Assembly (NCBI RefSeq): GCF_026183735.1
Contig: NZ_JAPFRE010000027.1
Coordinates: forward strand, 17,703 to 81,702
DNA: 64,000 nt
Source: Alteromonas sp. ASW11-130
Lineage (GTDB): Bacteria; Pseudomonadota; Gammaproteobacteria; Enterobacterales; Alteromonadaceae
Reading direction: 5' to 3'
Each line of letters begins with the position of its first letter. The first letter of the stretch is position 1. Positions 10,281 to 18,831 of the stretch are shown piece after piece. Below the pieces are notes generated by a model that did no database searches, had not been told where the DNA came from, and saw nothing but the letters and a program-made list of their open reading frames with translations. Made by a program: the position numbers and the translations under genes.

Positions 10281-10832
10281 ATGGCATCGTTACAGGATCA
10301 ATTGCTAAAAGCAGGCCTTGCAGATAAATCCAAGGCCAAACAAGTGCGCACTGAAAAGCGCAAAAAGCAGAAGCAAAAAAACAAACAGAAAGTTGAGCAA
10401 GTCGATGAAGCAACGGTAGCTGCGCGACAAGCGATTGAGGAAAAGAAAGCGAAAGACCGCGCTTTAAATGAAGCGCAGCAGCAGGAGCGTGAAAAACGCT
10501 CTATCGCTGCACAGGTGAAACAGCTTATCTCAATTAATATTCAGAAAAGAGGAAAGGATGAAACTGTTCTCAACTTTCCCCACGACAATGTAATTAAACG
10601 AATGCATGTGAGTAACGAGATTCACAAGCAAGTAACGAAAGGAAAGCTCGTTGTCGTTAAATTTGAAGATGGATACGAACTTATTCCTACACCGGTAGCG
10701 GATAAAATAGCCCAGCGCGATGAAGCCAGCATTGTTTATCGCGCAGATATCCAGGCAGCTACAGAGGAAACAACAAGCGAAGAAGAAGATTGGTACGCCG
10801 ATTATCAAATTCCTGACGATTTGACTTGGTAA
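10281..10832 (+). CDS. DUF2058 family protein (YaiL-like)
   Basis: 183 residues. The first half (about 10-85) is extremely rich in Lys, Arg, Gln and Glu, predicting a charged helix or coiled coil. The second half carries the conserved YaiL block (NFPHDNVIKRMHVS ... GKLVVVKFEDGYELIP) and an acidic C-terminus. The family is often labelled a nucleoprotein/polynucleotide-associated protein; its biochemical role is not established. It lies 11 bases downstream of topA with its own GAGG ribosome site and is followed by a terminator. Confidence 0.88.
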   Translation: MASLQDQLLKAGLADKSKAKQVRTEKRKKQKQKNKQKVEQVDEATVAARQAIEEKKAKDRALNEAQQQEREKRSIAAQVKQLISINIQKRGKDETVLNFPHDNVIKRMHVSNEIHKQVTKGKLVVVKFEDGYELIPTPVADKIAQRDEASIVYRADIQAATEETTSEEEDWYADYQIPDDLTW

Positions 10833-10851
10833 TACTGTTCAACTTTAGTTT

Positions 10852-10880
10852 AAATAAGCCCGTGTCTCGCGGGCTTATTT
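10852..10880 (+). terminator. Intrinsic terminator after the topA-DUF2058 pair
   Basis: 11-bp perfect stem AAATAAGCCCG (10852-10862) / CGGGCTTATTT (10870-10880), 7-base loop, then a T-rich tail. Confidence 0.9.
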
Positions 10881-11150
10881 ATTTCGGCATTTCATAATGT
10901 AAAAAAATAGTGTTTTTAGGCTGACAAAAACGCCCGTTTTTCACTATGTATAAAATAATTGTAATGTTGGGGTGTTTAAACATGAGATCGAAAGCTTTTA
11001 TAAATTTTCACTATAGAAATCGGGTAGATAGGACATACTCTACAAATACCAAAGGGGAATGCCCCCCAAAACTGGGAGTTTGTTTACCCCGCTTCTAATT
11101 CTAATAAATGTTAGGCATTTAAACACACCGCAATCACAGGATAATTATCA
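10881..11150. other. Non-coding entry to the accessory strip, with cassette-like core site
   Basis: 270 bp. It holds a 38-codon open frame from the ATG at 10982 to the TAA at 11096-11098, without recognisable homology and with a doubtful ribosome site. GTTAGGC at 11110-11116 fits the GTTRRRY core of integron attC right ends, 34 bases before the DUF4386 start. No complete attC with paired inner boxes could be drawn, so the match may be chance. Confidence 0.3.
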
Positions 11151-11837
11151 ATGGGGAATAATGGTTCATCATTTAAGTTGTATGTTAAGCATTTAGGTAC
11201 TGCGTACTTGATTTATATAATTTTAGGGATGTTTAATTCACTACTATTTAAGCAAGGTATATACAACTTTGGGGCCTTTGATGAGGTTGAGATAAAGTTC
11301 AGACTTGCTCAAACTATAGATATTATTATGTTTATAGCTGTTATTTGGGCTTCATGGGCACAGTACTTAGTTACTAAAACGATAAACAAAAATTTTGCTC
11401 TTGTGGCACTACTTTTCAGGTTTGGAGAAGGGCTTCTCGGCTTTGTCGCAACAATCATTACATTGGCAGTGATAGCAGTTTTAAAGAATCCAGAATTTTC
11501 AACTGTATTTCAAGATGAGCAGTTGCATACATTAGCTAGCATATTTGTGAAAATAAGTGGCTCGATGTGGGATGTTCTTTTAATTATCATGGGTATTGGT
11601 GCCACGATTTTCATGTATTTGTTCTACGTTTCCAATTACGTACCTAAGTGGTTGGTTCTTTGGGGACTATTCACTTATATTTCGATGGTGGTGTATGGTT
11701 TTTCAAATATTGTTCTACTTAATTCACCTCAAGTATTGAGTTACTTCATGATGCCGGGAGCTTTTTTTGAAATAACGTTTGGCCTTTGGTTGTTAATCAA
11801 AGGAATAGACACCCAACCTGATAAAAATCATGTCTAA
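11151..11837 (+). CDS. DUF4386-like integral membrane protein
   Basis: 228 residues with about six hydrophobic helices (roughly 15-35, 55-75, 88-115, 138-160, 165-190, 198-218), the layout of DUF4386 proteins. No catalytic motif is visible and the function is unknown. An AGGA ribosome site lies 9 bases before the ATG. The stop codon is embedded in GTCTAAC (11832-11838), which fits the RYYYAAC core of an attC left end; together with GTTAGGC upstream the gene is framed like an integron cassette, though the rest of the site is absent. A REP-like element starts 16 bases after the stop. Confidence 0.65.
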   Translation: MGNNGSSFKLYVKHLGTAYLIYIILGMFNSLLFKQGIYNFGAFDEVEIKFRLAQTIDIIMFIAVIWASWAQYLVTKTINKNFALVALLFRFGEGLLGFVATIITLAVIAVLKNPEFSTVFQDEQLHTLASIFVKISGSMWDVLLIIMGIGATIFMYLFYVSNYVPKWLVLWGLFTYISMVVYGFSNIVLLNSPQVLSYFMMPGAFFEITFGLWLLIKGIDTQPDKNHV

Positions 11838-11853
11838 CAAGAGACTACGGTAA

Positions 11854-11902
11854 ATGGGGTCAGGGTACTTTTAAGAGATAACGAGATAATAAATTCTGAC
11901 CG
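11854..11902 (+). repeat. REP-like quasi-palindrome, copy 1
   Basis: Starts TGGGGTCAGGGTACTTTTAA and ends TTCTGACCGC, so the outer arms GGGGTCAG and CTGACC are inverted. The centre contains TTTTAAGAGATAA, which copies 2 and 3 share in the same orientation. It sits directly after the DUF4386 gene. Confidence 0.7.
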
Positions 11903-12080
11903 CTTTAATCCTCTAGCCCTTAAATCTCAGTTTACCTCACTTGCCTATTGTCTAATTCAGTGAATGAAATTTTAAAGTTACTGATTATCATGAGTTTTTG
12001 TACATTTTATTATGAATTTGTGGAAAAATAGTTTTCACAGTTTGTATGGAAATACATTTAAAAGAAAAAGTAGGCACAAA

Positions 12081-12905
12081 ATGATAAAAATTAAAAGTAT
12101 GACTATTTTACTCACCGTTGTAGTGAGCTTGTTGTCTGGAGCTCTGGCAGAAAGTAGCGCTGAGAAGCCTGCCCAGGTGATGGTGTTTGGTGTATTTCAC
12201 TTCTCAAATCCGGGTTTAGATGTAGTTAAATCCGAACAAATTGATGTTATGAGTGAGCATAATCAAACCTACCTGAGCGAATTGGTTAACCGTATTGCGA
12301 AATTTAAGCCGACCCATATTTTGATTGAGTGTGATCTTGAGTTAACGGCGCGATATCAAACTGACTATGCCGCTTATTTGAAAGATCAATTTACATTGTC
12401 ACCTAACGAAAATCACCAGTTAGGATTTCGAATTGCTGAAGTGGCGGGCCTCACTGAACCTACAGCTATTGAATGTTATAACGAAAGTGAAATCGGATGG
12501 AACAATAAATTATTACTTGAATACATGCCCGAGCACGATAAAGCGAGCGATGAGGCTTACCGCGCGTTAATTGCCACAGTTACACAAAAGATCAGTCATG
12601 CCCACCAGACAAAATCCTTTGCTGAGCTATTAATGCAATCGAATTCTCCAGAATGGGATAGACTCAATAAAAGCTTATATCTTCTTACCAATAGCGTAGG
12701 GGCCGGCCAAAACTTCGCGGGAGCCGACGCCGCCGCTAGTTGGTGGCATCGCAATTTTAGAATGTATGCAAATATACAGAAAGTCGCGAAACCGGCTACC
12801 CGCGTTGTAGTCATCGGAGGGCAAGGCCACACTGCTATTTTTAGGGAGATGCTTGCCAATGATATGCATAGACAGGCTGTAGATGTGCGCCCTTACATAA
12901 TGTAG
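12081..12905 (+). CDS. Secreted DUF5694 family protein
   Basis: 274 residues from the ATG at 12081; the open frame extends to 12012, but the predicted signal peptide (KSMTILLTVVVSLLSGALA) begins just after 12081. The mature part opens with QVMVFGVFHFSNPG and contains HILIECDLE and a C-terminal VVVIGGQGHTAIFREML, the conserved blocks of DUF5694, a TraB/GumN-like family of periplasmic proteins with unknown substrate. The His/Glu residues in these blocks resemble a metal site, but that is inference. It is bracketed by REP-like copies 1 and 2. Confidence 0.72.
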   Translation: MIKIKSMTILLTVVVSLLSGALAESSAEKPAQVMVFGVFHFSNPGLDVVKSEQIDVMSEHNQTYLSELVNRIAKFKPTHILIECDLELTARYQTDYAAYLKDQFTLSPNENHQLGFRIAEVAGLTEPTAIECYNESEIGWNNKLLLEYMPEHDKASDEAYRALIATVTQKISHAHQTKSFAELLMQSNSPEWDRLNKSLYLLTNSVGAGQNFAGADAAASWWHRNFRMYANIQKVAKPATRVVVIGGQGHTAIFREMLANDMHRQAVDVRPYIM

Positions 12906-12942
12906 CTTTTTCGCGCAAGCCCAGGTTAAATAAAGAATAAAG

Positions 12943-12985
12943 AATGGGGTCGGAGGATTTTTAAGAGATAATGTATTCTGACCCT
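12943..12985 (+). repeat. REP-like quasi-palindrome, copy 2
   Basis: AATGGGGTCGG at the left, TTTTTAAGAGATAATGTATT in the middle and CTGACCCT at the right. It has the same orientation and length class as copy 1 and is a very close match to copy 3 in the middle and right part. It lies between the DUF5694 gene and the opposing small membrane gene. Confidence 0.75.
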
Positions 12986-12994
12986 GAGGTATCT

Positions 12995-13273
12995 TTAACC
13001 CCCGTAACCCACAAGTAAGGTAAGTACGGTTCCGAAACCTGTTAGCATTAGCCCGATGATTGTTAGCACTAGTCCGATGACTACATATTGAAGTTTAAGT
13101 ATGTGCTTAACGTCCGATTCCAGTTTTGTTAACCGTTCGTTGGTTGCGATAAATGAATCATCATGTTCTTTGTGATTCATGTAGTTCGTCGCCGCCACTT
13201 CCGCGGCTTGTTCTTCGGGTAATTTTAAGGCGACCAATGCGCGGTATAGGTGTTGGTTCATCGCGTTTAACAT
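12995..13273 (-). CDS. Small membrane protein with helical N-terminus, unknown function
   Basis: 92 residues. The first half is hydrophilic and helical (EEQAAEVAATNYMNHKEHDD, then a coiled-coil-like NERLTKLESDVKHIL), followed by two hydrophobic stretches (about 62-75 and 76-90) forming a membrane hairpin. The coiled-coil-then-membrane plan resembles phage XhlA-type proteins, but I cannot assign the family. It starts 18 bases after the stop of the upstream minus-strand frame, with AAGGA nearby. It is one of only two minus-strand genes in the accessory strip and lies between REP-like copies 2 and 3. Confidence 0.6.
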   Translation of the reverse strand: MLNAMNQHLYRALVALKLPEEQAAEVAATNYMNHKEHDDSFIATNERLTKLESDVKHILKLQYVVIGLVLTIIGLMLTGFGTVLTLLVGYGG

Positions 13274-13291
13274 ATATCTACTATTCCTTGT

Positions 13292-13489
13292 CTACTTGCA
13301 ATTATACACCAGTGCAATAAATCGTCCCGTTATTTCTGACCATGTTAGAATATCGGCGGGGTCGTGCGCTTTTGCGTTCTCATTGTAGATAACACGTTTC
13401 ACCGACCCTTTTTTAACTTCAACCGTTAGCGGGGTGGACCTGGCGTTGTGTGAGCCTGTCAAAATGGGTTCCCATCCGAACGCCTTCAC
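13292..13489 (-). pseudogene. Hypothetical frame probably truncated at its 5' end by a REP-like element
   Basis: 65 codons from a GTG, but the frame stays open upstream through about 15 more plausible codons (including KYDTRQKFTRYVKAFG) and runs into REP-like copy 3 without any ATG, GTG or TTG. No ribosome site precedes the GTG. The residues (KAFGWEP, SHNARSTPLTVEVKKG, ADILTWSEITGRF) look like a real protein C-terminus. I do not recognise the family. The most likely reading is a gene whose 5' end was replaced by the repeat; use of the GTG as a genuine start is the alternative. Confidence 0.5.
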
Positions 13490-13532
13490 GTAACGCGTAA
13501 ACTTTTGACGCGTGTCGTATTTTATTATATGA

Positions 13533-13570
13533 GGCCAGTGTATTTTTAATAGATAATGTAAACTGACCCT
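13533..13570 (+). repeat. REP-like quasi-palindrome, copy 3
   Basis: Left arm GGCCAGTG (degenerate GGGTCAG), centre TATTTTTAATAGATAATGTA, right arm CTGACCCT. It shares the asymmetric centre with copies 1 and 2 in direct orientation. It begins the upstream region of the NTF2-like gene and overlaps the extended frame of the truncated minus-strand gene. Confidence 0.7.
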
Positions 13571-13598
13571 TTTACCTTTTTACGTGAAACAGGCAACC

Positions 13599-13976
13599 AT
13601 GGAAGAACTTTTTAGAAATTATACCGCTGCTTTCGATGCATTAAATGGCAATGCTATCGCCAGCTTATACCGTCTCCCGTGTGCTATTTCGGACGCAGAT
13701 GGCGTTCAAACATATACGGAGAAATCAGCATTAGTAGCGAAGTTTAGTGCTAACTGCAAAACCATGGAAAGTATTGGATATCAGAAAGCCTTGTTTAATA
13801 TTTTAGACCGTCAGGAGCTTAGTTCTGAAGAAATGGTGGTTAATATCGCCTGGCGTGTTGTAACCGGCCGTTCAAACATCGATTTTCGTTCACTGTATCT
13901 ATGCCACCAAATTAATCATGCATGGTTAATATTCAGTGCAAACGTCTATCAAGGGAGTTTCGGAAAAACAAAATAA
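13599..13976 (+). CDS. NTF2-like (SnoaL-type fold) protein
   Basis: 125 residues from the ATG at 13599, with AGG 5 bases upstream; a GTG at 13584 is a weaker alternative. The opening pattern (ELFRNYTAAFDALNGNAIASLYRLPCAISDADG) and the later strands (VVNIAWRVV ... IFSANVYQG) are those of small NTF2-like domains. These act as cone-shaped binding or isomerase modules; the ligand cannot be told from sequence. It is a single gene, preceded by REP-like copy 3. Confidence 0.65.
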   Translation: MEELFRNYTAAFDALNGNAIASLYRLPCAISDADGVQTYTEKSALVAKFSANCKTMESIGYQKALFNILDRQELSSEEMVVNIAWRVVTGRSNIDFRSLYLCHQINHAWLIFSANVYQGSFGKTK

Positions 13977-14578
13977 TGTAGCAATCCCATCGCGCACTAA
14001 GATTGTTGGGATTTCTTCACCAAGGGACGTTTCGCTATTTTATCCGGCGGACCGGTGCTCCCTATTCAAAAACCAGCCGAGCTTTTCCAAAGCCGTATTC
14101 TCGCTAATTATTACTATCCGAGTTTCAGCCGTAAATTTATCATTTCTCATGGGGGAGCCTCGTTAATTTAAGTACCTAAATAAAAGCTCCAAGTCAACCC
14201 GGAATATTAGGTAAGCGCACAATACTATGAAATCAGCAGGGAGCATTGCCAGCTGCAATCGTTGCGGTGAATGGTACAAACTAAGGTATAAACGTTATTT
14301 CAACTGCGGCTAAAGGCTATTATGATGAAATACTAATAAATACACTTGATACATGAAGATACTACCCCCGGTGCAGTGTCGGTGTGCTTATTAAAGACAA
14401 GGTTTGTGTTTAACTAGACTGACGTCTTTCAAAGGGCTCACAAAAAGCTCAAAATATGGGTAGGAAACCGCTGAAACAAACACATAGCGGCGCCTCGTGA
14501 CTGTAACGCTTAGTTTTCACCCTTTATTTAAAAGTTATATTCTCTGCCGACTTATAGTTATCACAAAAACGGATTTGA
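13977..14578. other. Gap of about 600 bp with gene debris
   Basis: No convincing gene. On the minus strand a 36-codon frame begins at an ATG near 14150 with a GAGG ribosome site, breaks at a TAA, and continues in another frame with Lys-rich codons, suggesting a decayed small gene. On the plus strand a 28-codon frame (14227-14313) contains CNRCGEWYKL and a later Cys, resembling a zinc-ribbon fragment. Neither is recognised. Confidence 0.3.
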
Positions 14579-15070
14579 ATGATTTTACTTCGAGATTTCA
14601 CAGAAAACGATTATGAACGTTTGGTTACTAATTTAAACGATGTTTCTATTACCCGCTTTCTATCCTCAAAAATCCCCTCACCTTACACGATGGAAGATGC
14701 TGAATGGTGGGTAAATACAGGGAGTAGAAACAACCTTATTAAAGCCATTTCATTTAATGGTATTTTGGTAGGCTGCATTGGTGTCAATGGAGGAGGATTC
14801 GAGTATCAAAGATCAGGTGAAATAGGGTACTGGCTAGCCAAAGAGTATTGGCGCAAAGGAATTGCTTCAGTGGCTATTAGACGAATGTCTGAATATGTAT
14901 TTTCGAATACGAATATTGTACGTATATTTGGATCGGTATTCTCAGGCAACGAAGCGTCGATGCAATTGTTGCTAAAATCTGGCTTCAAGCAAGAGGCTAT
15001 ACTGGAAAACGCTATCTTCAAAAATGGGCGTTACTTTGACAACCATATATTCACAAAGCTCAAAGAGTGA
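14579..15070 (+). CDS. GNAT family N-acetyltransferase (RimJ/RimL-like)
   Basis: 163 residues. It follows the RimJ/RimL pattern: N-terminal RDFTENDYERL, PYTMEDAEWWV, then the strand-loop EIGYWLAKEYWRKGIASVAIRRM (written here in parts), in which the R/Q-x-x-G-x-G/A acetyl-CoA pyrophosphate loop appears as WRKGIA (about 91-96). NEASMQLLLKSGFKQEA is the typical C-terminal motif. It should transfer an acetyl group from acetyl-CoA to an amine; substrate unknown. It stands alone in the accessory strip with an ACGGA ribosome-like site. Confidence 0.85.
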   Translation: MILLRDFTENDYERLVTNLNDVSITRFLSSKIPSPYTMEDAEWWVNTGSRNNLIKAISFNGILVGCIGVNGGGFEYQRSGEIGYWLAKEYWRKGIASVAIRRMSEYVFSNTNIVRIFGSVFSGNEASMQLLLKSGFKQEAILENAIFKNGRYFDNHIFTKLKE

Positions 15071-15209
15071 TTTTAAGATGCAAGTAAAATCGAACAGAGC
15101 GCTTTATGTGTGTTCTTCAGTAGCGCCGAGACAAATGCAATAGAGGGATGCTATTTTACAGCTACCTTTTCGCGCATCAATTTAAAACTATTCCCAAAAC
15201 GGAGTTTAC

Positions 15210-16049
15210 GTGAAAGTTCTACCTTACATATTTATTTTTCTTATCGTTGATTTGACTCAATTTGTAAAAGCGCATGATACAAAAGGATTTGAAATTCCGC
15301 GTAGTCATATTATCGAAATTAAAGACCCAGATTCTTATAGGGTTTACCCACTTTTTATAAAATTACCACGGTCATATGACAATCGAAAAGATAAGTCCTA
15401 CCCCGTTATTTACTTAACTGACGCATGGTATAGTTTTCAAATTGTCTCTGGCGCTACGCGATTCCCAATGAATACTGGAAAAATGCAAGAGGCAATAATT
15501 GTGGGAATCTCGTACTCCCGGGGGGCGAGAGGTTCTGCAAGCAGGATTCGTGATTACACTCATACTGAAGATCCAAGCTGGAAGTTCCAAACAGGAAAAG
15601 CAAACCAGCATATTAGCTTTATTGAAAAATCAGTTTTCCCTTTCATCGAAAAAAAATACAGGGTAAATGGCTCTAGAACATTTGTTGGCAATTCACTTGG
15701 TGGGCTTCTTGGCGCATACATACTGTTTACTAAACCCGATATGTTCAATAATTATGTCTTAGGCAGCCCGTCGGTTTGGTATAAAGATAATGATATTCTC
15801 AAAATAAAGACCGAGCCTAATTTAAATAAACACAAGGTGTTTATTGCGGTTGGTGCTAATGAAACTATTGAGCTGGACTCACCCCACCACGATATGGTCA
15901 AAGGTGCTAAGAAACTTGAGTCGAAGCTTGTTGGTGGGTTATTTCCTAATACAGAAGTAAAGCTGTTAGTTATTCAGGAGGCAAACCATGAAACTGCGTT
16001 CCCGACCACTGCCATTCAAGGGCTATATTGGCTCTTCAAAAAGGCGTAA
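15210..16049 (+). CDS. Secreted alpha/beta hydrolase, putative esterase (Esterase D/Fes type)
   Basis: 279 residues from a GTG with GGAG 7 bases upstream. An N-terminal signal peptide (hydrophobic 4-19) implies export. The esterase fold is marked by YPVIYLTDAW, the nucleophile elbow GNSLGG (Ser162), SPSVWYKD and a C-terminal EANHETAF with the likely catalytic His260. The PF00756 family includes siderophore esterases and S-formylglutathione hydrolase-like enzymes; no siderophore genes are nearby, so the substrate is open. Confidence 0.82.
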   Translation: MKVLPYIFIFLIVDLTQFVKAHDTKGFEIPRSHIIEIKDPDSYRVYPLFIKLPRSYDNRKDKSYPVIYLTDAWYSFQIVSGATRFPMNTGKMQEAIIVGISYSRGARGSASRIRDYTHTEDPSWKFQTGKANQHISFIEKSVFPFIEKKYRVNGSRTFVGNSLGGLLGAYILFTKPDMFNNYVLGSPSVWYKDNDILKIKTEPNLNKHKVFIAVGANETIELDSPHHDMVKGAKKLESKLVGGLFPNTEVKLLVIQEANHETAFPTTAIQGLYWLFKKA

Positions 16050-16594
16050 TACGTGCTCATTACGGGTGAAATTAGCTGGTGTGCTGGAGCGGGCTGGGAT
16101 TAAAACAGGCAGAGACATTTCGCTGTAATGCTTTATCAGCTTGCGTGCATTATTCTACAGCTTTCTTTACGGTTAAACCATTGAAACGCCGTAGGCTTTA
16201 AGAAGTTGCCATCGCGCTATTGGGTCTCGCAACACACACGCTTTTCGCTTGTTATGTTATTGTTTTTGTGGCTTTCCGTTGAAGAAGTTGCGGGGGCGTA
16301 GTGCAAACGTCATTCACTACAATAGTGAAGCGTCGTTGTCATCTGGTTCCCGGTTTGGACAACTGAGGGCATGGATAGTTTTTCTCTTCCTCGCCACTCC
16401 CTCGTTTGTCTTTCCATCCGGCGAAATTGGTTACTTTAATTTTCATTTCATCTAGTCTGCATGGGGCTGGTATTGACGGGCGTATTGATGTAAAACAGAA
16501 CAAGTTGATTAAAACAGGCCAGGTGCGAGCGGGCGAAAAACGTTGTGCAGTTAAGCGCTTACTGTATTGGATCTGTGTCTGATAAAGAAAAATT
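16050..16594. other. Non-coding gap, 545 bp
   Basis: No supported gene. The open frames here have no ribosome sites or recognisable domains. The phrase TTAAAACAGGC appears twice (about 16103 and 16510), which may be remnants of a repeat. I see no full attC or IS end. Confidence 0.3.
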
Positions 16595-16609
16595 ATGTGT
16601 AGGGAAGTC

Positions 16610-17068
16610 ATGCACAGATCGATAGAACGCATTAGCCAAAAGTTCTTTAACCACTCTAATTTACAGCAAACAGAGCTGGATAGTTGGCATTTTTGCGATA
16701 ATGAAATAGATGCAAATGAGTGCGTTAAGTTGGTTTTGGAAGGTTTAAAAAAAGCGACTTCACCCTCCCTGTGGTGGTTCCAAGCGAATAATGCAGCGCT
16801 ACCAAAAGTTGGAGACTTTAATATTGTGACCAATTGGGCAGGTGAGGCTCAATGTATAATTGAAACTACGAATGTGGTTATTGTTCCTTTCAACGAAATT
16901 ACAGAAGAATATGCCGAACTTGAAGGCGAGGGAGATAAAAGCTTGGAATACTGGAAGCGGGTTCATTGGGACTATTATCATCGGGAGCTCGCAGGCACAC
17001 AATTTACTCCGAGTGAAGACATGCCAATCGTATGTGAAACCTTTAAAGTGGTATTTAAAAATACGTAA
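16610..17068 (+). CDS. ASCH domain protein
   Basis: 152 residues from the ATG at 16610, which has AGGGA just upstream; an ATG at 16595 is possible. The ASCH fold is marked by KKATSPSLWWF, LPKVGDFNIVTNW, and ALIET-type strands, ending with the hallmark EGEGDKSLEYWKRVHWDYYHREL (given only as a region, about residues 103-125). ASCH domains are PUA-like and bind RNA or modified nucleosides; some members hydrolyse N4-acetylcytidine. The exact role here is unknown. It is a single gene in the accessory strip. Confidence 0.8.
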   Translation: MHRSIERISQKFFNHSNLQQTELDSWHFCDNEIDANECVKLVLEGLKKATSPSLWWFQANNAALPKVGDFNIVTNWAGEAQCIIETTNVVIVPFNEITEEYAELEGEGDKSLEYWKRVHWDYYHRELAGTQFTPSEDMPIVCETFKVVFKNT

Positions 17069-17369
17069 AAAATGATATAGGTAGCGGCTGACAATAATCA
17101 CAAAATGAGGTTTGCTATCGGCACTGCGCTGCGTATTTTAGCTCATATTGTTAGGACCTTATGGTGGCATTGTTAACTAATAAGAAGGGACTAGGAGGCT
17201 CTCTGTGTCTTCGCTGAAATTGTTAAATCAAATAGAAGTCGTTGGCGTATATTTACGGCATTGAAACGTGCGTAAGTTGATCTGGGTTCAACGCGCAGCG
17301 ATCCCTGCCATTATTGCATGATGTTATATCTCGGTAAGTACTCGTTAGAACGTATACAAGGAAGAAATT
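17069..17369. other. Non-coding gap, 301 bp
   Basis: No gene. AT-rich with several GTTA-containing words (GTTAGGACC, GTTAACTAA, GTTATAT) but none forms a clear paired recombination site. An AAGGAAG ribosome site at its end serves the next gene. Confidence 0.3.
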
Positions 17370-18131
17370 ATGATTAAAAAGTCTTTATTAATAACCCTTT
17401 TACTTTCCACATCAACATTCGCAAAAACATTTGATGCGAAAGACTTCACCATTGAATACGATGAGGATGTACCAATTTCAATCGTAGAGAAACTTGCCTT
17501 AAGGGTTGAAGAGAACAAAAATGTGGTGAAGGCTTACCTTAATCAATCTAGTGAATATTATGGCACCCCGATAAAGGAAAGCTTAGTTGTATATATTTCG
17601 AAGCAACGTCGCACTCCTTATCAAGATTGGAATACCATACATATTCCAGAAAAAAGGGTGCTGTCAGCTTTTTCAGCAGAAAAGTCAGAAGATAGTGGCA
17701 TGGCCGTCATTCATGAACTAACACATGTATATGCCGTAAGCTCTTTTCGGAAAAACAAAAAAAACGGATTCGAAGATCGCTTTTACGACGATGGTTTAGC
17801 AGTGTTTTTACAACATCGATTCGGCGAAACTCCTGAATACCCAAATTTTGGTCAAGATTTGTATAGGGCAGTGGCAGAAACTTCTGCTAGTTATGGGGGC
17901 CTAATTGATCTCGGCGAATCGGAAACTGTTAGGCACTCAGCAAAGACTGGCGTGGGTAGAAGACTCGCGTATTTACAAGAAGGTGCATTTACCCAGTTTT
18001 TAATTGAAAATTATGGTTTAGATAAGTATTTACAAATTTATGCTGGGGCAGACATCCAAAAAGTTACCGGTAAAACGTTTGGTCAGCTGGAAAAAGCCTG
18101 GGCAAACTTAATTGGTACTTTTATGCCTTAA
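17370..18131 (+). CDS. Secreted HExxH putative metallopeptidase
   Basis: 253 residues with a good AAGGA site and a signal peptide (KSLLITLLLSTSTFAK, cleavage near residue 18). The sequence VIHELTHVYA places HExxH at His115-Glu116-x-x-His119. About 20 residues later FYDDGLAVFLQHRFG matches the third-ligand helix of peptidase MA-like (gluzincin) proteins, where the usual residue before G-L-A is Glu; here it is Asp141. Proteolysis is likely but unproven, and the Glu-to-Asp change could alter zinc binding. It is a single gene in the accessory strip. Confidence 0.65.
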   Translation: MIKKSLLITLLLSTSTFAKTFDAKDFTIEYDEDVPISIVEKLALRVEENKNVVKAYLNQSSEYYGTPIKESLVVYISKQRRTPYQDWNTIHIPEKRVLSAFSAEKSEDSGMAVIHELTHVYAVSSFRKNKKNGFEDRFYDDGLAVFLQHRFGETPEYPNFGQDLYRAVAETSASYGGLIDLGESETVRHSAKTGVGRRLAYLQEGAFTQFLIENYGLDKYLQIYAGADIQKVTGKTFGQLEKAWANLIGTFMP

Positions 18132-18235
18132 CATCCGCGTTATCGCTCATTGCATTCGCGAGTGTCAAATACACACTGGTTGTCTTCATTACGTTCGTCA
18201 TTATGGCGCCCAAACGTAAGCCTTTAAGGCGGGCA

Positions 18236-18409
18236 TTAAATGGACTTAACCCGCTCCCTGTTCATATGGTGAAAATATTCCATACCTGTGTCGATGTATG
18301 CACTATGTTCTCGAACCCCACGATTGAGAGGATACCGAATGACTTCACGAGCGAGGTCCCCCAGCAATACTGACTCTGAAGAACCAGGAAGGCTATTAAC
18401 GTGATAAAT
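18236..18409 (-). pseudogene. C-terminal remnant of an unidentified gene
   Basis: 57 codons open on the minus strand after a TAA, ending at a TAA (18236-18238), with no good start. The reading is protein-like: GSSESVLLGDLAREVIRYP, then GVREHSAYIDTGMEYFHH. Its amino-acid composition resembles a real gene more than random frame. I could not identify the family. It looks like the tail of a gene whose front has been lost or mutated. Confidence 0.4.
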
Positions 18410-18831
18410 TTAGCGTTTCGAAAACAGTAACGATTTCAACGTGGGAGAGGGGTAAGTTGCGGGTATCGAAAAATAACGTGTGCGCGTTTTGGAGCGACAT
18501 GCATCCCAAAATAGAACGTATAAATACATAAACTTTTTCAGTAGGATGGTCAATGCAGTTAGTTTCAGGGAAGTATAATTTCAGAAGTATGGGAAGTGTA
18601 AAAAGTCATTAGTAAACAAAACACTACTTCAGCGAATAACTAACCCTACGCGCCAACTGTGCTTGAGCTGGGACAACCGAAATAAAATAAGGCATTTACG
18701 CGATTTTTCAATTCAGTTTTATCTTTACCTTAACATATTGATTTTTAGTTGAATAAAAAATAGCTTTGTACGATCGTGAAAGGTTATACTTTTGGGTAAC
18801 AGAATGAGTTGTACAATTAATAATAATATAC
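18410..18831. other. Non-coding gap upstream of the solute-binding protein gene
   Basis: 422 bp with no supported gene. It contains the promoter region for the following gene, but no clear -35/-10 pair or ribosome site is seen; the ATG at 18832 is preceded only by an A/T-rich stretch. Confidence 0.3.

Noticed and set aside
10982..11098. 38-codon frame upstream of the DUF4386 gene
   Set aside because: No homology, weak ribosome site and a position in an apparent recombination or leader region; it stays as a note only.
11108..11840. A complete integron attC pair around the DUF4386 gene
   Set aside because: Only the outer core words fit; inner boxes and the expected stem-loop could not be drawn, so it is kept as an inference.
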